From contig JAJEKV010000003.1 in assembly GCA_021234155.1 (NCBI GenBank), positions 33,587,166 through 33,651,165 of the forward strand: 64,000 nucleotides of DNA. The letters run 5' to 3'. The position numbers and the translations under genes are program-made. The notes under the pieces were generated by a model. The model did no database searches, was not told the origin of the DNA, and saw only the letters and a program-made list of their open reading frames with translations. How positions within the stretch are numbered: the first letter of the stretch is position 1; each line of letters starts with the position of its first letter. Origin of the DNA: Isoetes taiwanensis. Its lineage: Eukaryota > Streptophyta > Lycopodiopsida > Isoetales > Isoetaceae. Positions 36,551-50,097 of the stretch are shown in pieces.

Positions 36551-37430
36551 ACTAGCAAAAAGCACACCAGAAGGCCTTAGCAAGGTAAGATTTGTTTGGT
36601 TTTTATTTAGGTTTGATGTCATTAAACTGCCATTGAATTTTAAAACTGAAGATCTTACAACTTATACTATACCACCTCGGATTTTGCTGAGGTGTTGCAT
36701 CTCAGATTTCAGTGAGGTGGAGGTGCAGTGTGAATATGCTTTAATTGCAAGAAAGACTGCAGGTTAGGCATTTATGGACTTAGTGTCATTCAACTGTGGT
36801 TATTTGGAAGTAGATTCGGCTTTGTCGGGTTTGAAATTTGATTTTCTTCTTTTAAGGTAAACGTGTTTTTAATCATATGCACTAGAAATGCCATTAAATT
36901 TGTCGCTTATCGATTGCTTAAGATTTGTAGTGTGTAGATTCTTGTCCAATTGAACATAAGAGAAGTGAAAAAAATGGAGAAGAGATTGAAGCTTATATTC
37001 GTCCACAAATGATTGTTGCAGAGATGCCATCACGTGGCAGCTATGTTTGGTACTGCTGTAGTTGTAGATGATGGTCATGCTCCAGTACTTTAAAGCTAAT
37101 AATGACAGAAAAGATCTGAAGGTTACTACGTCCATGGTTTGGAAAACTTTACTGCATACAAACAGACACAATTAGTTTTAAAAAGCACTATCATTTAAAT
37201 ATGGATAATAGTAAATATCTTTTTTTTTAGCATTAGGCTTTAACGATTCAAGCTTAACAGTTTCGGCTTTAACAATTCAATTCTCTCTCTCTCTGTTCAA
37301 ATCATTGCATTAGACGCTAGTGAAACGATGGTAAAATTGAGTTTAAAACCAAATAATGTTAATATTGCCATGAAACCAATGTGCAATCTAACTAAGCAAA
37401 CACCAGTAGATACAACAGTAGATACAATGT
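36551..37430. other. Spacer without recognised gene
   Basis: AT-rich; includes a (CT)5 run near 37284. No coding signal. Confidence 0.4.
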
Positions 37431-38112
37431 TTAGAAAAATTTGCACAAGGCCAATGCTCTCTTGCTTGACAACCCTGCCCTTTTTACTGCATATGTTTTT
37501 GCAGAACTTATAATCACCTTGTGAACAACACTATGAGCACCTTTTCTTATGATGTTCTCATCCGTTAAGCTCTTGGTTGCTTTTGGTTTCTTCTGAAAGT
37601 TAGAGCTCTTGAGATGATAAAGTATACCTCTCTTGTAGCATCTGAACAACACAAGTTATAACTAGAACATATTGTGCCAAGATTCTAAGGGCTATTCCAA
37701 AAACAACAGCATTGTTTAGGCCCCATTTACTTTGCCCAGGTGATGTAATATATGAAGGACATGCTTTGTTTGTAGTACACAAATTTGGATTGCCCATGAA
37801 TGATTCTAGAGAAGTTGTTAAAAAAAAATTCCATGAGCTAGGGACGTCTCCAGTGTCCAGAAAAATTGTTGTAGTAATATGTGAAGGACATGATTTGTTT
37901 GCAGTACACAAATTTAGATTGCCCATGAATGATTCTAGAGAAGTTAAAGAAAAATTCCATGAGCTAGGGACGTCTCCAGTGTCTAGAAAAATTGTTGTAG
38001 GAATGTTATATATAAGCAAATCTGAGGCAAGCAAATAACAAGGACATATGTTTAGAACCAATTTTCCGATGCTAAAACACTTTCCTATAGTTCTATCCTT
38101 TCCATCACACAA
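37431..38112 (-). pseudogene. LRR receptor-like kinase fragment with internal duplication
   Basis: The minus-strand frame 38112-37600 contains DVPSSWNF..TSLESFMGNPNLCTTNKACPS twice, then a single hydrophobic segment (AVVFGIALRILAQYVLVITC). That is the typical end of an LRR ectodomain (GNPxLC cap) followed by the membrane helix of a plant LRR-RLK. A second frame (37652-37431) then gives LTDENIIRKGAHSVVHKVII and KTYAVKR, the start of the kinase domain: a Gly-rich loop with a damaged RKGAHSV and the VAIK-type lysine. The kinase stops after about 40 residues. The frames differ, so it is broken. It lies on the opposite strand to the ARM-PPR fusion next door. Confidence 0.72.
37745..38000. repeat. 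129-bp tandem duplication inside the LRR-kinase fragment
   Basis: GTAATATATGAAGGACATG at 37745 recurs as GTAATATGTGAAGGACATG at 37874, and similarity continues for the full 129 bases with a handful of differences. The unit is 43 codons, so the duplication kept frame. Confidence 0.88.
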
Positions 38113-38779
38113 GACTAACTAGAATAAGACTTGGGCAGCCATGTGCATTCTCGCACACAGGATATTCAATCATTTATTACACAAAGCTTCATATCCATAG
38201 TTAACGAAATGGTACAGAGTGAGGGGGGGCTGCGAACCTTCTGGTTGATTTTATTGTCCTCTGCTATAAGAAGACATAAAGGATGAACATTTCCAAGTTC
38301 AGACAAGTTTGAAAGAGGCCCAGAAGTAGCTGATTTCCTAGGTCCCTTGGCTGCAAAGGATGTTACAATCTTCTTCTTTCAAAAAAGATACATCAAGCAT
38401 CAGCTCATTCAGAAGGTTTGATCCTTTAACAGGCTTTGGAACATAACTATTAAATGTGATCTTCTTTTTGCCCTGCCGATATGGAACATGATAAAGTTAC
38501 AATGCATATATCTGTATTGAAAGCGTGATTGGAAAGATTACCATTGAAATTCCTCTAAACACGTGCTTTATCCTTAATTTTGAACCTCAAAGAAAACAAT
38601 AAGTAATTTATTTGACTGTATGGACTTTTAGATTAGAACTTAATTTTAGTCATGACAGAAATCTATGACGACTAGAAGCAAACTGTGCAGAACTGTTTAT
38701 ACAGATATATTCTTTGACCACAAAAGGCCTACTTGACATTATGGTGCACCCTTCTTTGCCACTTTCAACTCCTTTCCCA
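38113..38779. other. Spacer between captured fragments
   Basis: No clear coding. It may contain introns or diverged exons of the LRR kinase or of the ARM-repeat gene; I could not support either. Confidence 0.35.
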
Positions 38780-39205
38780 CTTCATTATCCTTTATTGAAC
38801 TTGTGGCCAATGAACTTAAAACTTTGGGCCTAGAAAGTCTTGTAGAGCTTTCTAAGGATCCCAGAAACTGCTTCAAAATTGGCACATCTAGAGGCGTCAA
38901 TGCCATCCTTGTATCATTCATAGAAGAGGAAGATATAGGCCTTCCAGATGATCATTATGAATTTGAAATAATACAGAAATCTTTAGAGCTGCGTAATAAT
39001 ATTGCATCTACACCTGGAGAGGCTGGTATCAGTTTGAGAAAGGATATTGCAAAGACTATTTTTGTACTCAGAAATCTTAGAGATACTTTAGAGCATGGAA
39101 ATTGCCATCCAAAATTACAGGGTCATGCTATAGATCTGCTCACTAGCTTGGCATTGGATGCACAAATCAAAGAACGTATAGGCAATACTGGTGCTATAAT
39201 GTTAC
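38780..39205 (+). pseudogene. ARM-repeat protein fragment
   Basis: The frame contains ANELKTLGLESLVELSKDP, NCFKIGTSRGVNAIL, SLELRNNIASTPGEAG, DIAKTIFVLRNLRDTLEHG and LQGHAIDLLTSLALD. These match, by memory, the middle of a plant armadillo-repeat family that keeps 'NCFKIGTxxG' and 'ASTPGEAG' blocks. The family's exact function is not clear to me. Only about 140 residues are present, with no start codon of its own that suits the family. The frame runs on at its 3' end into a different protein family at about 39205. Confidence 0.68.
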
Positions 39206-40330
39206 ATCTTAGAACTCTGCCTACCAAAACAGAATGTCGTAGCTTGGAGCATAATTCTTGCAGAGTATGCAGAGCATAATAAAGGCTACCTTGCTCTGGA
39301 ATGTTTTGAAACCATGAAGCTTAAAGGTGTAGACCCAAACAAAGTCACATTTTTTAGTCTCTTAAAAGCATGCACCAGCATTGGAATCATACAATATGGA
39401 AGATGCATTCATGATCTTATCTTCAAGAATCATCTTCAATCTGATGTTGTCATTGGCAATACCAATGACATCATTGCAGGATATAGTCAGCAAGGTAAAT
39501 CTGATGTTGCATTAAAATATCTTGAGCATATGGAGCATGATGGTTTTAAACCAAGCAGAGTAACATATCAAGCGATCTTTAAAGCATGTGCTGTGACTGG
39601 CGCAAACTTTTCAAAGGCTCTACACTGCTTTGAAAACATGCAGCAGATAGGCATTCGTGGCGACAAAATGACATATTCAGGCATCTTAAGAGCATGTACC
39701 AGCATTTACCATAGCAAAAGGGAGATGCATTCACGAGCTCATAATTCAGGAGAGACTAGAAACTGAAATTTACCTTGGAAATGGCCTACTTGATACGTAT
39801 TCCAAGTGTGGCAACTGGAGATGGCATTCATGGTTTTTGTTAGAATGCCGTCTCAAAATCTTGTATCATGGAATACAATGATTGCAGCTTATGCCCAGTT
39901 TGGTGAGGCTGAATCAACTGTGCAATGTCTACAGGACATGCAGCATCACTATGTCAAAGCAGATAATGTGACGTTTGTTGGTATCCTTGCTTCATTACCT
40001 CAGACTGGTTTAGTTGATGAAGGACTTTGGTATTTCAGAAATATGGAGGAATGTTATGGCCTTGAGACGAAAATACTGCATTTTACTTGCATAGTAGGTC
40101 TTCTTGGTCATGCAGGATACCTTAATGAAGCAATAGGTTATTTAGACGCTGTGATACACAGAGATATTTCTCTTCACATGTCATTGCTTAGTGCTTGTGA
40201 ATTGCACTGCAATGTGGATCTAGGAAACCAATGTTTCTATGCTGCTGTTTCCTTGGATCCATATAGCGGTGCAGCATATATTCTGATATCAAAAATTTGG
40301 GCCAATGCTCAGATGAATGTAAAATGCTGA
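39206..40330 (+). pseudogene. PPR protein fragment fused to ARM fragment
   Basis: Directly after the ARM segment the sequence reads, in another frame, QNVVAWSIILAEYAEHNK, a PPR motif. It continues from 39314 with KLKGVDPNKVTFFSLLKACT. A gap follows at SDVVIGNT|NDIIAGYSQQG, where about 30 codons of one motif are missing. At 39745-39830 the frame slips twice: ETEIYLGNGLLDTYSKCGN is in one frame and MAFMVFVRMPSQNLVSWNTM in the next. The last block runs to AAYILISKIWANAQ at about 40310, the usual E-region position. No DYW domain. At least three frameshifts and one deletion make it non-functional. Original function would be organelle RNA binding. Confidence 0.82.
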
Positions 40331-42480
40331 GCAAAGCTCTGAAGGGTGGTAACCACATGGATGCCCTCTGTCTAGGCATATTAGAGGCAGAAATGTTGAC
40401 ATTGCATCATTAAACACCATAAAAGCCCACTACAAGTGCAGGATCCAAAGAATAACGAGTTTATGGTTGGAATCAAAGCTGGAGAAGCACCCGATCTTCT
40501 GACTTTACATATTCCTAAAAACTGCAAGAAAATTTTAGGGCATAGATCCTATGATGATAAATGCAATGACGAATCCTTATCTGAGATTATAGGGCAGTTA
40601 AATAAGAACCGTAAATTAGCAATCTGCGCAAGGAAGATTCTAAGAAGTCTATGGCCAACTGCAACTGAGGAAAAGCAGAAAAAAAATATCGAAAGCCTTA
40701 CCTGTTGCACTGGCGATAGCAATGGGAAGTAGAAAGAAAGAACGAGAGGTCGCATTTAGCAAGAGTGCTAGGGTTTGTATCAAATGCTGAGCTTGAAAGC
40801 GTAATGATCGAGAAAGGGTGGAGTAAAGACTAGTTGGTAGGGAGAATGCTCTCGGGACGTCTTTCCATATCCCCGTGTGAAAGTGTGAAAATTTGGGTAT
40901 TTCATGATGCATGAGTTTCAGATTCTACACTTGTATCTCTTTCTGCTAGAGTTGGCAACTTCTCATTCTGTAAGAGGCACAGGTTGTACACTATGATATG
41001 CATCTAGATCTAAGGTGTTGTACGCACTACATAGCTCATGCTGTCAAAGATTGTAGATGTAAAATTAAACTGGCATAGGATTGCTGAGGGGAGGAACAGG
41101 ATTATGGGAAAAAATTTTGAAATTAGACTTGGATTTCTATATTTCTTTGCCATAGCTACCTGTGTTATTTCTAGTCTGCTTTGTGACATAAGAGAAACTA
41201 GACGCATCATAGGCTATTGTCTTCACAAGCATTTAGATAAAAGTCCGAGGATAAATAGCTGATAGTCTGCCCTTCGGTCGATTCTTCTGAAAAATAAGAG
41301 TTAAACCTTCGGACTTGGAGAAGTACCAAAACTTAAGCATAAACCAAGAAGGTGCCATATATTGAACTTCGTTTTTGCAGAGTAAAGGATGGGAAAACGC
41401 TTGCCTTAATTCAGTTGCTCCAGTTGCAGTACAGTGCTCCCACTTGCCTTAATCTAGTTGCTTCAGTTGCAATAGAGTGCTTGCCAAACTAGTTCCACGG
41501 AACGAAATATCGCCAACCACAAATCCCGCCATCGCCAAGAGCGGCACTATGGCTGGCCCCTTCTGTATGAAAATTAAACATTTGCTTTTGCCTAGGTCTG
41601 TGGACGATTAGATGAAATTGCAAAATGGTTAACGAAGCTCCTCGCCATGGCAGATTCCGAAGCAATAGTCAGCCAAAAAATAAAAAATCCTTTAACTCCG
41701 TTAAACCACTTGGTTCGCCACCATGGTACAGCAGAACAAGGCAAAGCTTAAAATCTTACAGAATCGCCAAGGCCATGCCATGAAGCTGGGATAGCCTAGT
41801 TCAGAACAGCAAAAGACACTAGAACACAATGTGCTAGGGCCACGCCGAAATCTCTTCGGCAGAGATTAAAGGAGGCTTGGAAAAAAAAAAGGGAGTTACT
41901 CCGTGACCCTTTCCATCTCCGTGCCCATTTTTGGCAGATTTTCTAATTTCCCTGGCCTTAGATTTGCAAAAGCCAAGATCTGATGGTGCAAAATAAGGCA
42001 CATCAGATTTTGATGACATGGAAATTACACGTGGATAGGCTAGAATTGCAAGAAAGGCTGTAGGCCCGGTAGGGCTGGTGTGCTAAAAAAAAAATTCTAC
42101 GAACACTTATAAGCATGTTAGAAGCAAAAGCAAGCCATGAGCAAATCAGAAACACCCAGTTGATAGCCAATATTTAACGTGGATTCATGATGCCAAAATG
42201 GAGGAGAACTTCAAAATCTTCTGTTTCCTACTATCACGAAATAGAGGAATTGTGTAACAAGGAAGCCAATCAAATCTCCGTCCATCATTTGTTTTAGGAG
42301 TAGAGAAGCATTGGAGCAGGCTTATGATAGATTTTCAAGCATCATGTGAACAATCCATGGCAAATTGGGCAGAACATAGCTGCAATAGAAATCCTAAAAG
42401 GTACAATGAGCTCTCCTCTTCATTCCTTTTCTACATAAATTTGTGTAAGCCTTTAACTCACTTCAGTTCATATACGAGGA
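40331..42480. other. Spacer, includes a 43-bp tandem duplication
   Basis: No gene was supported. The 43-base unit CTTGCCTTAAT(T)CAGTTGC... at 41400 repeats at 41443 with several differences. A-runs at 41880-41890 and 42087-42095 may be old poly(A) tails. An acidic/basic open frame at 40436-40732 (+) resembles no family I know. Confidence 0.45.
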
Positions 42481-43300
42481 AGCTTGTCCTTCTGGCATCA
42501 CTTTGTCTCAAGGTAAGTACTTCCAAGATCTTCTTACAAAATTTCACATGACAGATTGCAAGGTTGCCAAACAGCCCATGGAGCCTGGTTTGAAGTTATC
42601 CACCTATGATGAGTCTCCTCAGGTAGATGCTACTTTGTATCGCTCACTTGTTGGTGGACTGATTTACCTTACAATCACTAAACCGGAGATCTCTTTTGCG
42701 GTGAGCACGTTGAGCCATTTTATGGCCTGTCCAAAACAGAGCCATTGGCAAGCAGCAAAAAGAGTGCTCGCTTATTAAAAGGTACTCTTAATGAGGGCCA
42801 CTGCTATATGCGTGATCCGTCGCCTGCTTTACATGGTTTTGTAGATGCTGGTATTCTGGTTGTCTTGACACGCGACGCAGCACCATAAGTTATGTGTTTG
42901 GCCTTGGTAAGAACATCATTACTTGGCTCAGCAAGCGTCAGCCCTCACTCTCTCTTTCTAGCACGGAGGCGGACTATAAAGCCTTAGCGATTGCTGCTCC
43001 TGAAGCCGTTTGTTAGCCAAACGTTTTGCAGAATTAGGCTTTGACACCAGCACTATTCCACTCTATTGTGACCAAAGCTCTTTGCAACTTGCTAATAATC
43101 CTGTGTTTCATGCTCATAGTAAACACATTGAAACACATTATCATTTTGTGTGAGAGAAGGTCCTTGATGGTCAGCTTGATCTTCATCACGTTCCAACCAC
43201 AGATCAATTGGCTGACCTCTTCACCAAGCCATTAGCAGGGTCTACATTTCAGAAATTCAAGACTCAGCTTTGTATTCGAATGCTCGGCTTAGGGGAGGAT
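42481..43300 (+). mobile_element. Ty1/copia pol 3' part (RT end and RNase H)
   Basis: LSQGKYFQDLLTKFHMTDCK and LYRSLVGGLIYLTITKPEIS, then SHFMACPKQSHWQAAKRVL, are the end of the copia reverse transcriptase. After a stop at 42777 the RNase H part is seen as degraded pieces: [40 protein letters not shown] and further. It would copy and degrade the RNA template. Several frameshifts and stops (42777, 43013) make it dead. A purine tract (AGGGGAGGAT) occurs at 43287-43302 and again at 43370-43380 just before the LTR. Confidence 0.88.
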
Positions 43301-43378
43301 TACCACGATAAGATGTAGCATTCTTCTTTTGTTCTCATCTTCTTTTGTTCTCAGTTCATATATGTGCTTAGGGGAGGA

Positions 43379-43723
43379 TGACAGAAATAATTCTTAATGG
43401 TTAAGCACACATATGTGCTGACATGGCAGCCTATGTATTTACATAGGACCATGGTTTATAGTTTATATTTATGTTCATGACATGTATGCCTTTAGGTAGG
43501 TTAGGTGTCAATGTGTTGTGCTCTACACATCACATATGTGACCATCTTCTGCAGCACCGAAGAAAAACAATCCAATCCATCATATTTCATTTTTCTGAGT
43601 TTTCACTCCGTCTCTTTTCTCTCTTGTTCCCTTGCTGTTTGATTCTAGCCTAGATCACAAGTTTTGTCATGGACAAGACGTAAACAATCTGTGTAGTATT
43701 TGAGGGATTTTGGATGTTTGACA
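43379..43723 (+). repeat. Ty1/copia LTR (about 345 bp)
   Basis: It starts TGACAGAAATAA directly after the AGGGGAGGA polypurine tract, and ends TTTGACA seven bases before a primer site. The TG..CA ends and the PPT/PBS positions support the limits. There is no matching second LTR in the window, so the element on either side is incomplete. Confidence 0.6.
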
Positions 43724-43730
43724 TATATGT

Positions 43731-43741
43731 TGGTACCAGAG
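43731..43741 (+). other. Copia primer binding site
   Basis: TGGTACCAGAG, one base off the initiator tRNA-Met-type TGGTATCAGAG, lies just after the LTR end. Confidence 0.7.
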
Positions 43742-43769
43742 GAAAAAAGAAGAAAGCTAGATGACAGAA

Positions 43770-44527
43770 GCATCTGCACTTTTATAGTAGGGTATGACGA
43801 AGAATCGAATGGATATAGATTATACGACCCAGCTAGTCGCAAAGTGTATATTAGCAGGGGCGTCGTGTGACGAGAAGATATGCGTGTGGAAAATTTTGAC
43901 GAAACAAGAGGAAGTAGAATGGATACTAGAAGAATATTTGAAGGTGGATATAGAGAAGGAAGAAGAGACCATCGTGAAGCAACCAACCTTGACCATAGAT
44001 GATGATACAAATACTGAGCCGGATGAAGTGCATGAGGTCATAGAGGCCGATAATATACACCGAAAATAGAGCATGAAGAGGTGCATGAAGCTGTAGAAGC
44101 TAATAACGCATTGGAAAATGTGGTTGAAGATGAGGAAACACATGAAGAAGGAGGCCAGGGCAGTGCAGCCGAAGTGAGAGGGAGATACACTCGTCGCAGA
44201 GAGGTAGATCGCCTTAAGTCAGAACTTTCCTTTGATGCTGACCTTTATGGTAGAACGAAAAGACTGGCCAAACCAAAGATGATATCATATGTTGTAGAAT
44301 CCAAAACGGTTGAACAGGCCATGATGGGACCATATGCTTCTAAATGGAAGGGGACTATGCAAAATGAGTTGAAATCATTTAGGGATACAAAAATCTATGA
44401 GCTAGTACCTTGGTCGAAGGGCAAAAACATAGTGGGCAGTAAATGGCTTTTCAAAGTAAAAAGAAATGCCGATGGCTCAATAAAAAGGTAGAAGGCACGC
44501 TTGGTAGCAAAGGGTCATACTTAGGAG
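43770..44527 (+). mobile_element. Ty1/copia fragment: integrase C-terminus to RT start
   Basis: Just 3' of the primer site the frame reads FIVGYDEESNGYRLYDPASR, the C-terminal integrase block of copia, with gag and protease missing. A frame-broken acidic linker (43794-44069) and the frame 44081-44491 follow, with ASKWKGTMQNELKSFRDTKI, LVPWSKGKNIVGSKWLFKVK and KRNADGSIKR, the RT N-terminus. After a TAG it continues KARLVAKGHT and then breaks at 44527, where the CCCGGGGGG end of another element begins. A large internal deletion (gag to most of integrase) and the 3' truncation make it non-autonomous. Confidence 0.82.
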
Positions 44528-45838
44528 CCCGGGGGGTTCACCTTTTTTTTCCGTACAAAACATGTGCGTGGGCGATGAAGGGGTTTTTTTGCCATTTTCA
44601 AGTACGTATACCTAAGGAGCGTCTTACGTTTTGGCGCCGGACCTGTTGTATATCCACGGTTTCAAGGCGCTTTCGCTGCAGGTGGAGGGACTTAGAAATA
44701 CGTTAAGGGGGCTTAGATGCTTTGATCAAAACTGGAGGACAGATACGTTTAAGGGTGCTTGCATTTCCGGAGTTATGTTTTGAAATTTTTTTTTCCCTGT
44801 ACAGTTTTTGCCTCAGAAAACCTGTTTTTGCCTTGCTCTCTGCATTTTTGACGGAGTTTCGACCCGGAGCTTTACTCTAGACAAATGTTGTTTGATGATT
44901 ATATTGTGTGACATAAATCAGCATGGCAACTCATTTCCAGCATCGTGGCATTTAACGTTTAGAGTTTGTTGCTGCGTGGAGCTTCAGAGCGGCCATGGCT
45001 GAACCTAGGAGAGCCATTTCTGATCTTTCCTCCTCTCTTATAAACCTTTTATATTCCATTGTTCTTGCTTCGTCTGGGCATAGAGTTCGGCAGTAGAAAT
45101 AACAGATTATAACGGCTTGGGCTCCTCTTTTTATTGCTTAGCTATGAACGGATTTGCTTCATCAAGTTGGCCATAAACTAGAAGCTATGGTAGCAAAGAA
45201 CGATTTGCTTCTTTTGTTTGTGTTTATGGTGCAAACTAGCAACATAGTTTATTGTTGTTGCCTTCTCTTAACCGTGTGCTTTTACAGGCATGAAACAGAA
45301 GAAACACATTTTCTTTCAAACTATAGAGCGTTAAGAAGAAAGGAGCGTAACTTTTCTAGCTGTCTCTGTCATATGAGCTTCATTAGTTGCACAATTATTA
45401 ATGTCTCATGTTCTCACATTATTTAAACTACAGAAGTACGTATTTTTATATTTTTTACATTTCGTGCTTCCTCATAGATGTGAAAAATGCTTATGGATAA
45501 ATAGTTTTTTAAGAATGAGAAGTCCATTTATGAGATTTATATTTGATAAAATGCATTACAAACACTTTATGGAGGTGTGGATGCCTTGGTAACATTGCAG
45601 TGCTGATGCATATAAAATTCTTACGAAATTATCTTTGTGGTGTTCGTCCGTATATTTTTTTACTATTCTTGCATGCTAACAGGTTTTGAGCCATCTTTCA
45701 TAGGCTCGAGAGGAGTTGTGGCAACAAACAAACCTGTGATCCGTTCGCATTCAAAGACTTATATCTATTCTGCCAAGCCATGAATGCATTAATAGCGCCA
45801 AGAGCAATCAGATTTTACGCCTCTAAAGGTTACCTCTC

Positions 45839-47280
<1,442 letters not shown>

Positions 47281-47339
47281 ACAAGTTTTTGTTAGTCTAT
47301 ATTTATTCCCTTCTAATATTTGCATAATTTGTTATTCCT

Positions 47340-49000
47340 ATTGTTTGCTTGCAGAATGAAGTCATATTATGGTCTGGGACAAGGAGAACATTTCCTTCTC
47401 ATGTTCAATCTGTATATTGAGGTCCTGCTACTAGCATGTCCATGAACAACGTTTATACAAAGAGCTGCAATGTTGTCTTATATGCCTCCAACTGATGCAA
47501 GGGTTACTTTTTCTATATCGAAGATTAAATTGCAAAACCAGGTATGTAGCATTTAATTTATGCCCAACATAGGCTGTTTAATGCACTGGAACCATTGAGT
47601 GTATGAATCGTTCTTTATTTCTTAGTTACAAGTAGTAAGGATTAAAGCTTAGCTGATTCCTGCATGTAAGGATTCAAGATTCAAGTGCCTCGAGCAGCTT
47701 TCTACGATTTGATTTTCTTTTAATTAGGGAGGTAGATCTTTGTATATGACTGATATTTGAGTTTAGCTGGCCGTATCTGTGAATATATGCAGATGTAAGG
47801 AAACCCGGAAAGGAGGCAATGCTATCATTTGCTTACTGGCACAGGGCAATTTTGGGGTTTGTAAATACTTTGTTCACGTTTCTATTAAGGTTCTACAACA
47901 GGTAAATCATGCTTCCTCATTCTTTAAATTACTGTTCTTCTAATACATTTCTTAGTTACATTTTCTTGGCAGCGACAAGCATTGGCAGCGACTATTCTTC
48001 CCTTTGCTTTCTATTCTGCATCGATATGGTTCTTACATGCAAGGATATCTATAGCAGGTGATTCCTTACCGATTATAAGACGTGTTTTTTATTGCATGCG
48101 TTTATTCTGACAAGACAATCTATTCTTAAAATTTTGAGATTGTTAGAATAGGTTCTAGCGAGGCTGAGATCAACATTTCGGGCATGATGCATGGCCAAAT
48201 GGAGGTCCTAAGTTCTTCTGAAAGCGAGCAAGAAGACAAAGCAGGTTGTATTCTCTTTCTGCTATTATTATTTACATTATTTGAGAAGCTGTTGGCTAAT
48301 GCAATTTGCGAAATAACTTTATGCATGCATGAGCAGGCAATAGTGCCTGCAATAATGGTATTCCATCCCACCAATGAAGCTGTGCTATTCTAAACCATAG
48401 TATGCAGTAAAGCTTATCTACATTCTTAGAAAAGTCCTCGCTTTTTTGTTTTCATTACTACACCATTTTGTGATCTTCGGTTGTCTCTTCAATGATTGTT
48501 GAACTTGATGAATATATGCGAGTCAGTCGGACTTCAACAATCGTGCAAGATTTTGAAGCATCAAACTAATGGGTGCGCTTGCCCAAAGCATGGGTTGATT
48601 ATTCGGTGACTTGATTTCTGTTTTCAAGTTCTGATTTTATAGGTAAATATTTAGCCCAATCTATCTTGATTTTGCATAGCTTTGATTATGTTTCCTTTCT
48701 TCAAGTTAGAGTTTGAATTGTTAAATTTTGAGTTTGATGGTTGGCAGGTTGGATTGCAAGGGATCCAAAGGTTTTTGCCATCATTTAGCATATGTGGGAA
48801 AGACCTATATGTATGGACATGTACGTTGTGAGACTTGATCTTCGTTTATGCCACTCAAGACATCAATGAAGAAGCCTCAGAAGTTCAACAGGACACTTGA
48901 TTGATCACTTTTGCTGATTTCTACTGCTATTATGTTATCATGCTCCAAGAAATGCAAAAAATGTGCTTTATTTAATGAGTAAAGCCTTATCTTCACGTGT
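47340..49000 (+). pseudogene. Exon-like debris of an unidentified gene
   Basis: Several short open segments have plausible splice borders. One follows TATGCAG at 47791 (VRKPGKEAMLSFAYWHRAIL, then FLLRFYN) and ends CAACAG|GTAAAT at 47900. Another follows TTGGCAG at 47971 (RQALAATILPFAFYSASIWF) and ends AGCAG|GTGATT. A third at about 48150-48244 (EAEINISGMMHGQMEVLSSS) is acidic and ends before GTTG. A hydrophobic pair followed by an acidic segment suggests a membrane protein. I do not recognise the family, and an upstream segment (47356 on) has stops. It may be captured host sequence inside the TIR-bounded region, or a real gene of which I see only part. Confidence 0.35.
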
Positions 49001-50097
49001 CTCTTCTTTTTCTTTGAATTTTGTTGTGAAGAAGTTTTAAGAGATGACGGAAATTACTTCTGGCATATGGAACACGCATCCTTATGCATTTATTCGCAAT
49101 TACTTATTTCTATCTTGCATATGTAGTGATGGAAAGGATTGTTCTTTGCAGAGGGGGATTTCTTCACAATAAGTCCAACAAGATATGGGTGGTTGAAGTT
49201 CATATCTGCTACTAAACTGTGTTACTAGAACTTGGAAACGTTCACAGTAATTCCAACATAAGTTTTGACTCTAGCATGGAATATGAGGTTGAAGGAGATA
49301 TAACGCTACTGAATTGATGTTTCTTTGGGATTTTTATCCTTCATTCTTGCTCGAATATTTTAATGTTGTCCCTTTTAGGATTGGTTGCCATCCGTATAGT
49401 GTGGACTCCATAATCTGTAAGCGCTCCAGCCTATTATTCTTTGCAATCTTGCTATTTTTGCACTTATTGCATTTTCTCTTCAATGTGCCAATCTTTGCAA
49501 TCTTGCCGACCTTGCATTTATTGAATTTTCTATTCTTCAATTATGCCATGTCATGCACTGTTCTACTTAGTAAGAATATTAAGTCCTACCTTCAGAATTT
49601 GACATGCCCTGACATTAGCCCGGCAACGCCGGGCACACGTCGAAAACCTATTAACACAATAATAGAATCTATTAACCCTATTAACCCTATTAACTATTAA
49701 CCCAATAAAAAAATCTATTAACCCTGTTGGTTGGTGTTCCCTGCTTTTCTTTTTTTCAGTGACCACCCGGGTGACCACCATTGAACTAAGAGGGACCATT
49801 GAACCATTGAACCCTAAACCTTCATGGAGCTCTACAGTCCTCTAGTCCTATGCAAAATTAGGAGGCTGAATGTAAATATAAGGTAGAGGGTAGGCTACAT
49901 TAGTGATATCCTGACGTAAAAATAAGGTTAAGGGTAGGGTCAATGGGGATTGGACTAGGCGTAAAAGTATGGAATCAGGTATTATTTTTCACAAACACCA
50001 GAGACTGTATACATAGGGGTTTCTATGGGGGGAGAGCCGTATACGGAGGGGTTTCTCCCGACCCCTGGAACGCACATGCCATATCCTCTTTACATAG
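49001..50097. other. Spacer with short TTAACCC repeats
   Basis: AT-rich, with a CCCGGC/GCCGGG palindrome at 49619-49633 and four or five TATTAACCC repeats at 49645-49725. A GTATAC-rich subterminal zone follows up to 50097. No gene. Confidence 0.45.

Noticed and set aside
36500..41500. Helitron carrying the LRR-kinase, ARM and PPR fragments
   Set aside because: The fragment mosaic would suit a Helitron, but I could not find a TC 5' end with a matching hairpin-CTRR 3' end, nor paired TIRs with a duplication.
49645..49725. Interstitial telomere repeat (TATTAACCC copies)
   Set aside because: The unit is not the plant telomere TTTAGGG/CCCTAAA, and only a few irregular copies occur.
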